Source: an uncultured Lachnospiraceae bacterium
GTDB lineage: Bacteria > Bacillota > Clostridia > Lachnospirales > Lachnospiraceae
Direction: 5' to 3'
NCBI GenBank assembly: GCA_930972465.1
Contig: CAKNHF010000003.1
Span: 62,001-126,000 of the forward strand
DNA: 64,000 bases
Made by a program: the position numbers and the translations under genes. Of the stretch, positions 1-8,557 are shown piece by piece; position 1 is the first letter of the stretch; each line of letters starts with the position of its first letter. The notes beneath the pieces were generated by a model. It worked only from the letters and a program-made list of their open reading frames with translations. It searched no databases and was not told where the DNA came from.

Positions 1-1
1 G

Positions 2-1858
2 CGGATATGGATTCCGATCCTTGCGGTATGTGTGATCGCAGCTGCTGCGGCTGCCGCGGTGATCATAGGTTTTTTCATAACGAAAGATACACGTCAGTAT
101 AATCGGTATATGTCCGACGCTGAACGGTATATGGAAGAGATGGATTATGAAAAGGCGGAGGCAGAGTATCTCAGCGCGATTGAGATTGACCCGAAGCAGG
201 AAGAACCGTATATACAGCTGGCAGACCTCTATATCGCGACAGAGGAGCCGGCAAAGGCAAAAGAAATCATCCGCCGGGGAATCGAAAATATAGGAGAACC
301 TGAACCGGACGAAGAAGGAAGCGGCGGCCGGGAGGAAGAAAAATCCGGTGATGAGGGCGTGAGCATCTGGGATAAACAGAAGGAGATCGAACATTACGCT
401 GAGTATGAGTGGATTACAGAGCCGGAGATCGAGGCTGATGATATCTATTATGTCAAGAGCAATGACTATGAAGGAAATCCGCTGAACACATTGAATCTCC
501 AGTTTGAATCGGAGACGGCGGTCATCAGAAACGGCAGCAGCCTGAGTCTTATAGGAATGGACGGGGAGCGGATAACGGATCAGAACTTCAGCAGTATATA
601 CGAGGAAGGCAAATGGTATGTGCTGACGCCGGAGGAGCCGGTTTATGAAGAAGAGATCGGGGAAGTATGCCAGACGTATATTTCGGATGGCAGGGACATC
701 GTTCCCTCATTCGACGGTGTGAGCGGAGGCGCGCTGACCGATGCATATTATTACAGTCAGGGCGCGCTGCACAGCATCTGGGAAGGCACGGATTTCAGTT
801 ATCTTCAGCAGGATGCGTCCGGGCAGACTTTCCCGGTACAGCAGTCGGAAGAGATCTGCAGCATCCCTTCGTCAACAGGACAGTTCGGTGAGAGGATCAC
901 ATGGTGGAGCAGCCTGTCGGGGAAATATGCCGTGTTCACCAACGGCACGGCCGTGACAGATTTCATATATGACCGGTGCGGATCAGAGTCAGACGGACTT
1001 CTCGCAGTGGAGTCAGACGGGAAAATCGGCTATGTCAACACAGAGGGAGAAGAAGTCATCCCGCTGGAATACGACCCGTCATGGGATCAGTTCTATACCT
1101 ACAGACAGGACGAGACTCCGTTTGCCTACGCGGCTTCGGAAGGATACGTTCCTCTGGTAAGCGACGGGGCGTGGGAACTGAGAGACGTGGAAGGCAATGT
1201 GGTGATACCGTCAGGAATCTTTGAGAAGATCCTTCCCGTATATGACGGAAAGTGCTGGGTTAAGAAAGACGGCAGATGGGGCGTTATCAGTCTGGGAACT
1301 TCCGGGGCCGGAGAGGAAGCCGCGGAAGAAGAGAATCAGGAGGATGATTCCCTGCAGGAGACGGCACTTCTCGGACAGCTTCAGACAGCCGTGGGAATGG
1401 ATCCGCAGACCTATTATTTCGGGGATTTTAACGGCGACGGCGAGGAAGAGATCTTTGCGGTTTACCAGTACAGCAGCGGTATGCTTGAAAATGACAACTG
1501 TCAGATCTGGTACTGTGGAAATGACGGCGCCCGTCAGCTTTTCCTGTGGGAAAATGATACGGGAAACGCATTCTGCAATGTGATGAATACAGCAGAATAC
1601 GATTCGCCTGACGGCAGACAGTATTTTATTGTCAATACGTACCAGAGAGTGGCCATGAGCTATAATCAGCTTATGGTATTCGGTCCGGATGCGGGCGGAG
1701 AGTTTGCGCAGATATTTGATGTACAGGGGATTGCAGAGGTAAACGGGGATGAGCTGACGGTTACGGAAGAGACCGTAGAGATAACAGACAACGGACCTCA
1801 AAATTATACAGATACCTATACTGCAGAGATCACCAACGGTTCTCTGCAGCGGAAATAA
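2..1858 (+). CDS. Membrane-tethered TPR/WG-repeat protein, 5' end outside window
   Basis: The frame is already open at base 2 and encodes a hydrophobic helix (WIPILAVC then an Ala-rich stretch), so the GTG at 32 is inside the membrane segment and is not the true start. By analogy with the gene at 2265, a cytoplasmic zinc ribbon probably precedes it outside the window. After the helix comes a TPR-like helical pair (around YEKAEAEYLSAIEIDPKQ), an acidic linker, a WG-type beta repeat region (DGKIGYVNTEGEEVIPLEYD and DGRWGV), and a C-terminal domain with a calcium-loop-like DFNGDGEEE motif typical of FG-GAP/VCBS repeats. The middle part closely parallels the protein at 2265-3437 (both contain VYDGKCWVK and similar strings), so the two are paralogs. 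The exported domain is probably extracytoplasmic. Its function is unknown; WG repeats are generally taken as protein- or ligand-binding scaffolds. Confidence 0.8.
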   Translation, partial: RIWIPILAVCVIAAAAAAAVIIGFFITKDTRQYNRYMSDAERYMEEMDYEKAEAEYLSAIEIDPKQEEPYIQLADLYIATEEPAKAKEIIRRGIENIGEPEPDEEGSGGREEEKSGDEGVSIWDKQKEIEHYAEYEWITEPEIEADDIYYVKSNDYEGNPLNTLNLQFESETAVIRNGSSLSLIGMDGERITDQNFSSIYEEGKWYVLTPEEPVYEEEIGEVCQTYISDGRDIVPSFDGVSGGALTDAYYYSQGALHSIWEGTDFSYLQQDASGQTFPVQQSEEICSIPSSTGQFGERITWWSSLSGKYAVFTNGTAVTDFIYDRCGSESDGLLAVESDGKIGYVNTEGEEVIPLEYDPSWDQFYTYRQDETPFAYAASEGYVPLVSDGAWELRDVEGNVVIPSGIFEKILPVYDGKCWVKKDGRWGVISLGTSGAGEEAAEEENQEDDSLQETALLGQLQTAVGMDPQTYYFGDFNGDGEEEIFAVYQYSSGMLENDNCQIWYCGNDGARQLFLWENDTGNAFCNVMNTAEYDSPDGRQYFIVNTYQRVAMSYNQLMVFGPDAGGEFAQIFDVQGIAEVNGDELTVTEETVEITDNGPQNYTDTYTAEITNGSLQRK

Positions 1859-1878
1859 ACTGAGAAGGAGATTGGATC

Positions 1879-2268
1879 ATGGAGAACGACAAGACAGTAT
1901 TGGTAAATTTTGATGGAGATATGTCGCTGGATCAGGCGTATCTTGAACTGGGAAAGGCATATTATGAAGGGGGATTCGAAGATCCGCTCCCGGAACTTCT
2001 CCCTCTGTTTGACAGGATCACAAGGCTGCGCAGCGAAGCGGCGGCCTCGGAGGCTCAGCAGGCAGCTGCGGATGCAGATGTCAAAGAGGTGAAGCCGGCT
2101 TCAGAAGAAAGCGCGGAAATGAATGAAGGAAGAGAAGAAGCAGAAGCTCCCGCAGAAATACCGGATGTACCTCAGACACCGCCCAGACCGGTATTCTGCC
2201 CGAACTGCGGGGAGAGACTGGAGGAAGGCGCCGTATTCTGCGGAAACTGCGGGTACAGAGTAGGATGA
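1879..2268 (+). CDS. Small acidic protein with C-terminal zinc ribbon
   Basis: 129 residues, starting at an ATG after the AGAAGGAG at 1862-1869. The N-terminal half is predicted alpha-helical and acidic with Ala/Glu-rich linkers. The C-terminus is a zinc ribbon with two CxxC pairs (FCPNCG and FCGNCG). There is no membrane segment, so it should be cytoplasmic. The N-terminal part (LDQAYLELGKAYYEGG) resembles the segment AFEQLGQFYYDNYE in the protein at 3457-4113, suggesting a shared helical domain. It overlaps the next gene by ATGA (2265-2268), implying translational coupling. Function unknown. Confidence 0.8.
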   Translation: MENDKTVLVNFDGDMSLDQAYLELGKAYYEGGFEDPLPELLPLFDRITRLRSEAAASEAQQAAADADVKEVKPASEESAEMNEGREEAEAPAEIPDVPQTPPRPVFCPNCGERLEEGAVFCGNCGYRVG

Positions 2269-3437
2269 AATGCCCGAGATGCGGAAAAGAGAATAAAGAA
2301 GGCGCAAAATTCTGCGGGTACTGCGGCGGGGCTCTGGAAAAGAGCCCGGAACCGGATATCCCGCCGGCCTCCGTATCGCTGCCGCGTGGCGGGAAGAAAG
2401 AGAAAAAGAAGAAATGGCCCTGGATTGCAGGGGGCGCCGGCCTTGCAGCCGTGATCATCGCAGCCGCGGCAGCGGCGGTTATCCTGCCCGGAAGAAGCGG
2501 TGATTCGGGAGCCGGTATATACGCACCGGACCAGGCGTATGAATGGGTGCTGGAACCGTCGATTGAAGCGGATGACATTTTTTATATCACCAGGAATAAT
2601 TTTGCGGAATATTCAGCAAATGAGCTGATGCGCCAGAAGGAGTCCCCGTACGCCGTCATTGAGATGGGAGACTCTTACGGCCTGATCGGGCAGGACGGGG
2701 CCATGCTGGGAGATATGGACTATGTGCTTATCAGTGACAGCAACTATGGCTATGTCCTTGTGAGAGAGGCCGAGAACGACACAGGGCTGTACAGCGAATG
2801 GCTCCGGGACGGAGCAAGTGAGATCACAGCTTCCGATTCGGGAGGCAGATCTGTGAACCGGGGAATATTCTATTACTGTGACGGACTTCACAATGTGAAT
2901 GAAGGACTTCAGGAAGAGGACGGCGACATGTATCCGGTTATTATTCCGGACACAGCCATACCAGTGAAACAGTCAGACAGTCTGTACAGAACGGAGGACG
3001 GAGAGTACCTGGACTGGGCGGCGGACCTTCCGGGAAAATACGCTGTCTGCAGAAACGGCAGCCTGATGACTGATTTTATTTATGATGAGTGCGGCTCTTC
3101 GTCGGAAGGCCTGATGGCGGTGAAAAGAGACGGAAAATGGGGATATGTAAATGAGAACGGCGATATTGTCATACCGATAGAATATGATGCGTCATGGGAA
3201 CAGTATCAGCCGAATATTTACAGGATGGATGAGTATACCGGGGAATATGAAGAGTTCTGCTATGCGGCGTCGGATGGATACATTCCCCTGAAAAAAGATG
3301 GCGCATGGGAGTTGCGGGATACGGAAGGAACCCTTATAATAGAACCGGACATATTTGAAGAAATACGCCCTGTGTATGACGGAAAATGCTGGGTGAAGCA
3401 GGACGGAAAATGGGGCGTAGTTCAGATCAAAGAATGA
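2265..3437 (+). CDS. Zinc-ribbon, single-TM, WG-repeat protein
   Basis: 390 residues. The N-terminal zinc ribbon (MKCPRCGKENKEGAKFCGYC) is followed by a Lys-rich stretch and one transmembrane helix (about residues 50-72, WPWIAGGAGLAAVIIAAAAA). The remainder is an ectodomain carrying WG-type repeats (DGKWGYVNENGDIVIPIEYD and the terminal QDGKWGVVQ). This places the ribbon in the cytoplasm and the repeats outside, if the positive-inside rule holds. It is a clear paralog of the truncated gene at the window start. The start is fixed by the ATGA overlap with the preceding gene. Function unknown; the architecture suggests an envelope sensor or scaffold. Confidence 0.85.
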   Translation: MKCPRCGKENKEGAKFCGYCGGALEKSPEPDIPPASVSLPRGGKKEKKKKWPWIAGGAGLAAVIIAAAAAAVILPGRSGDSGAGIYAPDQAYEWVLEPSIEADDIFYITRNNFAEYSANELMRQKESPYAVIEMGDSYGLIGQDGAMLGDMDYVLISDSNYGYVLVREAENDTGLYSEWLRDGASEITASDSGGRSVNRGIFYYCDGLHNVNEGLQEEDGDMYPVIIPDTAIPVKQSDSLYRTEDGEYLDWAADLPGKYAVCRNGSLMTDFIYDECGSSSEGLMAVKRDGKWGYVNENGDIVIPIEYDASWEQYQPNIYRMDEYTGEYEEFCYAASDGYIPLKKDGAWELRDTEGTLIIEPDIFEEIRPVYDGKCWVKQDGKWGVVQIKE

Positions 3438-3456
3438 TCTCAAGGAGGATAGAAAC

Positions 3457-4113
3457 ATGGCTTTTTTAAGTGATCTTGACAGAAAAATTTCAATGCTTGG
3501 ACAGGGAGCCATCCAGAAGACAAAGGACGTGACAGATACGGCCAAGATGGCTGCAACGATCAGAGGACTGGATGCCCAGAAGAGAGAAGCTTTTGAACAG
3601 CTGGGACAGTTCTACTACGATAATTATGAGAAATACCGCGGCGAACTTCCGGAGACGGCGGCCGGTCTGGTGAACAAGATCGAGAATCTTGAGGCGCAGA
3701 AGAAACAGCTCCAGGAGCAGATGCAGAAGATCAAGGGAACGATTTTCTGCCCCAACTGTAATACAGAGATCCCGGCAAATTCGCAGTTCTGCAATGTGTG
3801 CGGAACAAAAATCGAGCAGCCGCAGCCGGAACCTCCGGTACAGCCGTCCGGCAGGGTCTGCGCAAAATGCGGCGCACCGCTTGAGGAGGATCAGCTCTTC
3901 TGTACAAACTGCGGAGCGAAGGTTGAAGCTGCACCTGCGCCGGCACCGACACCGGCACCAACACCTGCACCGGTACCAACACCGGCACCTGTGCCGGTAG
4001 TTGAGGAACCTCCGGTGAGTGAGCCGGAGAAGATCCTTTGCCCCAACTGCGGCAAAGAACTTAAGCCGGAACAGAAGTTCTGCACCTCATGCGGAACGCA
4101 GATCAGACCATAA
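3457..4113 (+). CDS. Coiled-coil protein with three zinc ribbons
   Basis: 218 residues, preceded by AAGGAGG at 3442-3448. Residues 1-85 are helical and coiled-coil-like (ENLEAQKKQLQEQMQKIKG). Three zinc ribbons follow, each with two CxxC knuckles: FCPNCNTEIPANSQFCNVCG, VCAKCGAPLEEDQLFCTNCG and LCPNCGKELKPEQKFCTSCG. A proline/alanine/threonine linker (about 25 residues of PAPTPAP type) separates the second and third ribbons. There is no membrane helix. It may be a cytoplasmic hub that binds the other ribbon proteins of this operon; that role is inferred only from context. Confidence 0.82.
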   Translation: MAFLSDLDRKISMLGQGAIQKTKDVTDTAKMAATIRGLDAQKREAFEQLGQFYYDNYEKYRGELPETAAGLVNKIENLEAQKKQLQEQMQKIKGTIFCPNCNTEIPANSQFCNVCGTKIEQPQPEPPVQPSGRVCAKCGAPLEEDQLFCTNCGAKVEAAPAPAPTPAPTPAPVPTPAPVPVVEEPPVSEPEKILCPNCGKELKPEQKFCTSCGTQIRP

Positions 4114-4145
4114 AAAAGGAATATTGGGACCGGAGGTATAAGTGA

Positions 4146-5021
4146 ATGAGATGTCCAAATTGCAACAGTCCGGTTGAGAAGGATGACGAATTCTGTGAGA
4201 TCTGCGGCGCCAGACTGAACGGAAAGAGAAAATCGAAACTTCCGGCAGTGATCATATCGCTGGCAGTAGTCCTGGCCGCGGCAGGAGGCATAGGAGTCTG
4301 GGTCTTTACAGGAGATTATCATCCGAAAGGAGAGGACACTACGACGGACATTGCCGAGCTGAATAATGGTGCGGAACAGGAAACAGGGTCAGAAAAGTCC
4401 CAGGCCGATACAGATGAGTCCGACAGCGTTGAGGACAGGAGCACAGACAGGACAGACGGGACTGAGGACAGCGGAACATCATCCGGAGCTGCGGTGACGG
4501 ATGGAAAAACAGTTGACGGCACAGACCAGCAGGAAGCGTCCGGTCAGACGGATGCCTATGATTCTTCGGAGGGCGGCATACACAGATATGAGTATGTTGC
4601 AAGTGACTGCTCCTGGAGCGAAGCGTATCAGAAATGTCTTGATTCGGGCGGCTATCTGGCAAGGATCAACAGTCAGGAGGAATATGATTATATTCTGTCC
4701 CAGATCGATCAGAAGCAGATGCAGAACATACATTTCCGCATTGGCGGAAGACGGGATGCCAATTCCCAGGACTATTACTGGGTCGATGATACGAATACTC
4801 TTTATGGAGAGAAAATCAATTCCGGAGACTACTGGTGCAGCGGACAGTGGATGTCCGGGGAACCGAGTTTCAGCGACGGAGAGATCCAGGAGAACTGTCT
4901 TGATATTTTCTACTATCAGAAAGAAGGCAGATGGGTGTGGAATGATGTGCCGGATGACATCCTTGCAACGGTGCCGGAATATGCTGGAAAGTTAGGATAC
5001 ATATGTGAATATGAAGATTAA
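4146..5021 (+). CDS. Zinc-ribbon, single-TM, C-type-lectin-like domain protein
   Basis: 291 residues. The N-terminal zinc ribbon (MRCPNCNSPVEKDDEFCEIC) is followed by a TM helix (about residues 35-57), a Ser/Thr/Asp-rich linker of about 75 residues and a C-terminal C-type-lectin-like domain (about residues 145-290). Hallmarks of that fold are visible: WSEAYQKCLDSGGYLARINS at the start, the IGG(R) strand, WMSGEP, ENCLDIFY, WVWNDVP and a final GYICEYE, with four cysteines placed for the two usual disulfides. The EPx loop resembles but does not exactly match the EPN/QPD calcium-sugar motif, so ligand type is open. The lectin domain should lie outside the membrane. The GH3 gene overlaps its 3' end. 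Confidence 0.82.
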   Translation: MRCPNCNSPVEKDDEFCEICGARLNGKRKSKLPAVIISLAVVLAAAGGIGVWVFTGDYHPKGEDTTTDIAELNNGAEQETGSEKSQADTDESDSVEDRSTDRTDGTEDSGTSSGAAVTDGKTVDGTDQQEASGQTDAYDSSEGGIHRYEYVASDCSWSEAYQKCLDSGGYLARINSQEEYDYILSQIDQKQMQNIHFRIGGRRDANSQDYYWVDDTNTLYGEKINSGDYWCSGQWMSGEPSFSDGEIQENCLDIFYYQKEGRWVWNDVPDDILATVPEYAGKLGYICEYED

Positions 5022-6306
5022 GAGAGCGCTTTTCATTCTCGCAGCCGCGGCCGTGACCGTGATATGCGCGGTCATTATCGTGGCAGGTGTGGGTGAACTG
5101 TTGGGAAGGCCTGAAGCATCGGATATTCGCGCAGAAGATCCTGACGAGAGCACGGATATCTCCGGCGTGCGGGAAAACGAAAAAGGTGAAGCCGCCATGG
5201 AACCGGAAGGACAGGAGCAGGAGAACGCCTCCCGGCAGACGGAGGACAGCAAAGACAACGGCGTCGAAGAAATTCTTCAGAACATGACAATTGAGGAAAA
5301 AGCCGCACAGCTTTTCATAGTCACTCCGGAATCGCTGACAGGAGGCCCCACGGTTACAGAGGCGGACGATACTCTTGAGGAGGCTTACAGAAGCCTGCCG
5401 GCAGGCGGATTCATCATGATGCAGGGCAATATCATTTCTCCCGAGCAGATCACGGAACTGAACAGCCGGCTGGAGGAAATGAGCCTTGAAACAGTGGGAG
5501 TCATTCCTTTTCTGAGTGTGGACGAGGAAGGCGGGACCGTGACACGGATTGCCTCCAACGACAGCTTCCCGGTGGAAGACGTCGGAAACATGAGCGAGAT
5601 CGGCGCTGCGGGAGACTCCCGGAAAGCGTATGAAGCAGGTGCATATATCGGGAAATATCTCAGAGACTATGGATTTAACCTGGATTTTGCGCCGGACGCG
5701 GATGTGTGGAACAACCCGGAAAATACGGTTGTGAGATACCGTTCTTTCAGCTCGGATCCCGGGACTGCCTCGGAGATGACTGCGGCTGCCATACAAGGAT
5801 TTCACAGCAGCGGCATCTGGACTGCCTTGAAGCATTTCCCGGGACACGGGGCAACGGCCGAAGATTCCCACGAAGGCTTCGCCTGGTCGGACAGGACGCT
5901 GGATGAACTCCGGCAGTGTGAATTTCTGCCTTTTGAAGCAGGAATTGAAGCGGGCAGTGAGTTTGTGATGGCGGGCCATATTTCCGTGCCTGAGGCGGCG
6001 GGTGAAGATACCCCGGCGTCACTGTCGGAGAAGGTTATTTCCGGTATCCTTCGGGATGAACTGGGGTATGACGGAATCGTAGTAACAGATGCAATGAATA
6101 TGGGAGCTGTTACGGAACACTACTCTTCTGCGGAATCTGCGGTTATGGCCGTACAGGCAGGTGCGGATGTGATACTGATGCCGTCGGATCTTCAGTCTGC
6201 TTACCAGGGAATTCTTGATGCCGTGCAGGAAGGGAAGATCACAGAAGACAGGCTGGATGAATCTGTAAGACGTATTTTAGAACTGAAAACAGAAAAAGAT
6301 ATTTAA
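5005..6306 (+). CDS. Membrane-tethered GH3 beta-N-acetylhexosaminidase-like enzyme
   Basis: 433 residues from GTG 5005; the ATG at 5011 (MKIKRALF) is an equally likely start. It has an N-terminal membrane anchor, an acidic linker to about residue 85, then a single GH3 TIM barrel of NagZ type without the C-terminal domain of the longer GH3 enzymes. The KHFPGHG motif (from K276) and the DSH loop (D287, H289) give the His/Asp acid-base dyad of NagZ enzymes, and D362 in VVTDAMNMGA is the expected nucleophile. Family members remove terminal beta-GlcNAc from muropeptides or glycoproteins; here it should act outside the membrane on wall or host glycans. It lies within the zinc-ribbon gene run but lacks a ribbon itself. 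Confidence 0.85.
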   Translation: MNMKIKRALFILAAAAVTVICAVIIVAGVGELLGRPEASDIRAEDPDESTDISGVRENEKGEAAMEPEGQEQENASRQTEDSKDNGVEEILQNMTIEEKAAQLFIVTPESLTGGPTVTEADDTLEEAYRSLPAGGFIMMQGNIISPEQITELNSRLEEMSLETVGVIPFLSVDEEGGTVTRIASNDSFPVEDVGNMSEIGAAGDSRKAYEAGAYIGKYLRDYGFNLDFAPDADVWNNPENTVVRYRSFSSDPGTASEMTAAAIQGFHSSGIWTALKHFPGHGATAEDSHEGFAWSDRTLDELRQCEFLPFEAGIEAGSEFVMAGHISVPEAAGEDTPASLSEKVISGILRDELGYDGIVVTDAMNMGAVTEHYSSAESAVMAVQAGADVILMPSDLQSAYQGILDAVQEGKITEDRLDESVRRILELKTEKDI

Positions 6307-6320
6307 AGGAAGGTAGAAAA

Positions 6321-6959
6321 ATGAAGTGTGTGAAATGTTATCAGGAAATTCCGGACGGATCAAAGTTCTGTCCGTACTGCGGAGCTGACCAGTCGGCGGC
6401 TCCGGCCGGTGTTCAGCCGGGAGAACAGGAGACTGTCGTACTGAGCAGCGTGAATGAAGAACAGGCTCAGACTTTCGGACAGGGGTATCAGCAGGGGGGA
6501 GATGCAAACAGTCAGCAGACTGCGGATCCGTACGGAAATACTTACGGGACTCAGAATACGGACCCCTATGGAAATGCTTACGGGACCCAGAATACAGATC
6601 CCTATGGGAATACTTACGGGACTCAGAACACCGATACATACGGGAATACATATTCTCAGCCGGCAGGAACGCCGGAGAAGCAGGTAAACTGGGTGCCTTA
6701 TCTGGTACTTTCGATACTGTGTACGCTTTTCTGCTGTCTGCCGTTCGGTATTGTAGGTATTGTATTTGCGGCAAAGATCAATTCGGCAATTTCTGCCGGT
6801 GATATGGCAGGCGCACAGGATGCGGCGAAGAAATCCAGAATCTGGATCATTGTTTCCGCTATCGTAGGCGTTGTGGCATACGCTGTTTTTATCGGACTGA
6901 TGGTGATGACTGCGGCAGCAGGATACAGCCTGTTTGATTCCTACTACTATTATTATTAA
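6321..6959 (+). CDS. Zinc-ribbon, CD225/dispanin-like two-TM protein
   Basis: 212 residues. It has an N-terminal zinc ribbon (CVKCYQEIPDGSKFCPYC), a Gln/Gly/Asn-rich low-complexity region with a tandem 12-residue repeat (DPYGNTYGTQNT), and a C-terminal dispanin-like domain. The latter contains two membrane helices: the first ends in the CCLPFGIVGIVFAAKIN motif typical of CD225/dispanin proteins, a short amphipathic loop (SAISAGDMAGAQDAAKKS) follows, and the second helix ends in a run of tyrosines. AAGGAAGG lies about 8 bases before the ATG. Bacterial dispanin-like proteins have no settled function. Confidence 0.85.
   Translation: MKCVKCYQEIPDGSKFCPYCGADQSAAPAGVQPGEQETVVLSSVNEEQAQTFGQGYQQGGDANSQQTADPYGNTYGTQNTDPYGNAYGTQNTDPYGNTYGTQNTDTYGNTYSQPAGTPEKQVNWVPYLVLSILCTLFCCLPFGIVGIVFAAKINSAISAGDMAGAQDAAKKSRIWIIVSAIVGVVAYAVFIGLMVMTAAAGYSLFDSYYYYY
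6525..6653 (+). repeat. Tandem 36-bp coding repeat (12-residue unit)
   Basis: Three full copies and one partial copy of a 36-bp unit encoding DPYGNTYGTQNT lie in the gene at 6321-6959. The units differ by a few silent and replacement changes (NAY in the second, DTYGNTY in the last), consistent with slippage expansion followed by drift. Confidence 0.9.
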
Positions 6960-6981
6960 ACCGGAGGAGCAGCAGCTGGCT

Positions 6982-7425
6982 ATGTCAGAATGGATAAGGA
7001 CAAAAAGATCGGTCAGGGCAGCTCTGCTGCTGGGAGCCGCTGCCGTATTCGCTGCGGGAGCGCTGTATCTGTATTTTCATGACCCGTATCAGTACCCGCT
7101 TCCCTGCATCATTAAACTGCTGACCGGGCTGTACTGTCCGGGCTGCGGAGCAGGGCGGGCGTGTTTTTCGATCCTGCATGGAAAGTTTTTTGATGCGTTT
7201 TGTTATAATCCGCTGCTGGTCATTCTTCTTCCCTTTGCGGGAGGATACATTGCGGCGCGGGGGATTGACTGGGCGGTTACAGGCGGAAATCATATAGACG
7301 GAAAGATCAGTATAAAGCTTCTTCTGGCGGTTCTGATCATCATATTGGTATATGGAATTCTGCGGAATACCCCGATATTTCCGTTCAGCCTGCTGGCTCC
7401 CGGAGGAATAAAACAGATTCTTTAA
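6982..7425 (+). CDS. DUF2752 membrane protein
   Basis: 147 residues from ATG 6982, chosen because GGAGG at 6963-6967 precedes it; an upstream TTG at 6934 would overlap the previous gene. Three predicted membrane helices. The conserved DUF2752 signature is clear: YCPGCGAGRACFSILHGKFFDAFCYNPL, here seen around residues 50-78. The family has no established function. Last gene of the zinc-ribbon run; an intrinsic terminator follows. Confidence 0.85.
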   Translation: MSEWIRTKRSVRAALLLGAAAVFAAGALYLYFHDPYQYPLPCIIKLLTGLYCPGCGAGRACFSILHGKFFDAFCYNPLLVILLPFAGGYIAARGIDWAVTGGNHIDGKISIKLLLAVLIIILVYGILRNTPIFPFSLLAPGGIKQIL

Positions 7426-7444
7426 ACATAATATTGACAAAGTA

Positions 7445-7474
7445 AAAAAGAGTTCCGTCCGCGGAACTCTTTTT
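7445..7474 (+). terminator. Intrinsic terminator closing the zinc-ribbon operon
   Basis: A perfect 13-bp stem (AAAAAGAGTTCCG paired with CGGAACTCTTTTT) around a TCCG loop, with the T-run as part of the 3' arm. The A-run on the left arm could let it work from both sides. Confidence 0.9.
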
Positions 7475-7486
7475 ATGATGCTTCTC

Positions 7487-7516
7487 TTGCAATTCAGGCA
7501 TAGGGTATTATATACT
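7487..7516 (+). promoter_or_regulatory. Predicted sigma-A promoter for pyrF
   Basis: TTGCAA at 7487-7492 and TATACT at 7511-7516 with an 18-bp spacer, about 80 bases before pyrF and just after the preceding terminator. No PyrR-type attenuator was recognised in the leader. Confidence 0.6.
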
Positions 7517-7557
7517 AGAGACATATATTGTGTAGAATATTCTGAAAAATCAGGTGC

Positions 7558-7576
7558 AAAGGGGCCTGACCCCTTT
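7558..7576 (+). repeat. Short palindromic repeat, copy 1
   Basis: AAAGGGGCCTGACCCCTTT is a 7-bp inverted repeat around CCTGA, directly before the pyrF ribosome binding site. It recurs exactly at 8558-8576. The preceding bases are also similar in both copies (AGAATATTC followed by an AT-rich stretch), so the repeat unit is about 45 bp. Confidence 0.8.
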
Positions 7577-7596
7577 GAGAAAATGGAGGATTTGTT

Positions 7597-8523
7597 ATGA
7601 TTAACAAGCTTGTGGAAAAAATCAGAAAAACAGGAGCGCCTGTCGTTGTAGGTCTTGATCCGATGCTGAATTATATCCCTCAGCATGTGCAGGACAAGGC
7701 GTTTGCAGAATATGGAGAGACCCTGGAGGGAGCGGCGGAAGCGATCTGGCAGTTCAACAAAGAGATCGTGGACAAGACATATGATCTGATCCCGGCGGTA
7801 AAACCGCAGATCGCAATGTATGAGCAGTTCGGTATACCGGGACTGGAAGCTTTTAAAAAGACTGTGGACTACTGTAAGTCAAAGGATCTTGTCGTAATCG
7901 GAGATATCAAGAGAGGGGATATCGGTTCTACTTCTGCAGCGTATGCGGCCGGACATCTGGGAAAAGTAAAAGTAGGAAGCAGAGAATATGTTCCGTTTGA
8001 CGAGGATTTTGTCACAGTGAACCCGTATCTTGGTTCTGACGGAGTGAATCCGTTTATCGATGTCTGCAGATCTGAGAAGAAAGGACTCTTTATTCTTGTC
8101 AAGACATCGAATCCGTCCAGCGGCGAGTTCCAGGACCGTCTTATTGACGGACGCCCGCTCTACGAACTGGTAGGAGAGAAAGTAGCGGAATGGGGAGCTG
8201 ACTGCATGGGAGATGAGTACAGCTATATCGGAGCTGTTGTCGGTGCAACCTATCCGGAAATGGGAAAAGTACTCCGCAGAATTATGCCGAAATCATATAT
8301 TCTTGTCCCGGGATACGGCGCCCAGGGCGGACAGGGGAAAGACCTGGTACATTTCTTCAACGAGGATGGACTCGGAGCGATCGTCAATTCGTCGCGCGGC
8401 ATCATCGCTGCATATAAGCAGGAGGCATATGCAAAGTACGGAGCAGAGAATTTCGGAGACGCATCCAGGGCAGCGGTCGAGGCGATGATTTCTGACATCA
8501 GAGGTGCATTGGAGTCAAAATAG
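7597..8523 (+). CDS. pyrF: Orotidine 5'-phosphate decarboxylase
   Basis: 308 residues. It converts OMP to UMP, the last step of de novo UMP synthesis. The length and the motifs VVGLDPMLNYIP and GDIKRGDIGSTSAAYAAGHLG match the longer (type 2, about 300-residue) PyrF subfamily rather than the 235-residue form. The active-site Lys/Asp cluster lies in DIKRGD, and the phosphate-binding GYGAQGG loop is near the C-terminus. TGGAGGA sits 8 bases before the ATG. A 67-bp gap containing palindromic repeat copy 2 separates it from pyrK. Confidence 0.96.
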   Translation: MINKLVEKIRKTGAPVVVGLDPMLNYIPQHVQDKAFAEYGETLEGAAEAIWQFNKEIVDKTYDLIPAVKPQIAMYEQFGIPGLEAFKKTVDYCKSKDLVVIGDIKRGDIGSTSAAYAAGHLGKVKVGSREYVPFDEDFVTVNPYLGSDGVNPFIDVCRSEKKGLFILVKTSNPSSGEFQDRLIDGRPLYELVGEKVAEWGADCMGDEYSYIGAVVGATYPEMGKVLRRIMPKSYILVPGYGAQGGQGKDLVHFFNEDGLGAIVNSSRGIIAAYKQEAYAKYGAENFGDASRAAVEAMISDIRGALESK

Positions 8524-8557
8524 GATAAATTACAGAATATTCAGATAAATTGACACC

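Noticed and set aside
1211..1801. Long minus-strand open frames opposite real genes (for example 1211-1801, 4870-5979, 9220-10350, 22510-23391)
   Set aside because: They mirror well-supported plus-strand genes, show no recognisable domains and have Cys/His/Arg-rich compositions typical of antisense frames.
6525..6653. CRISPR-like array
   Set aside because: The 36-bp units are contiguous, in frame, without spacers, and encode a 12-residue protein repeat.
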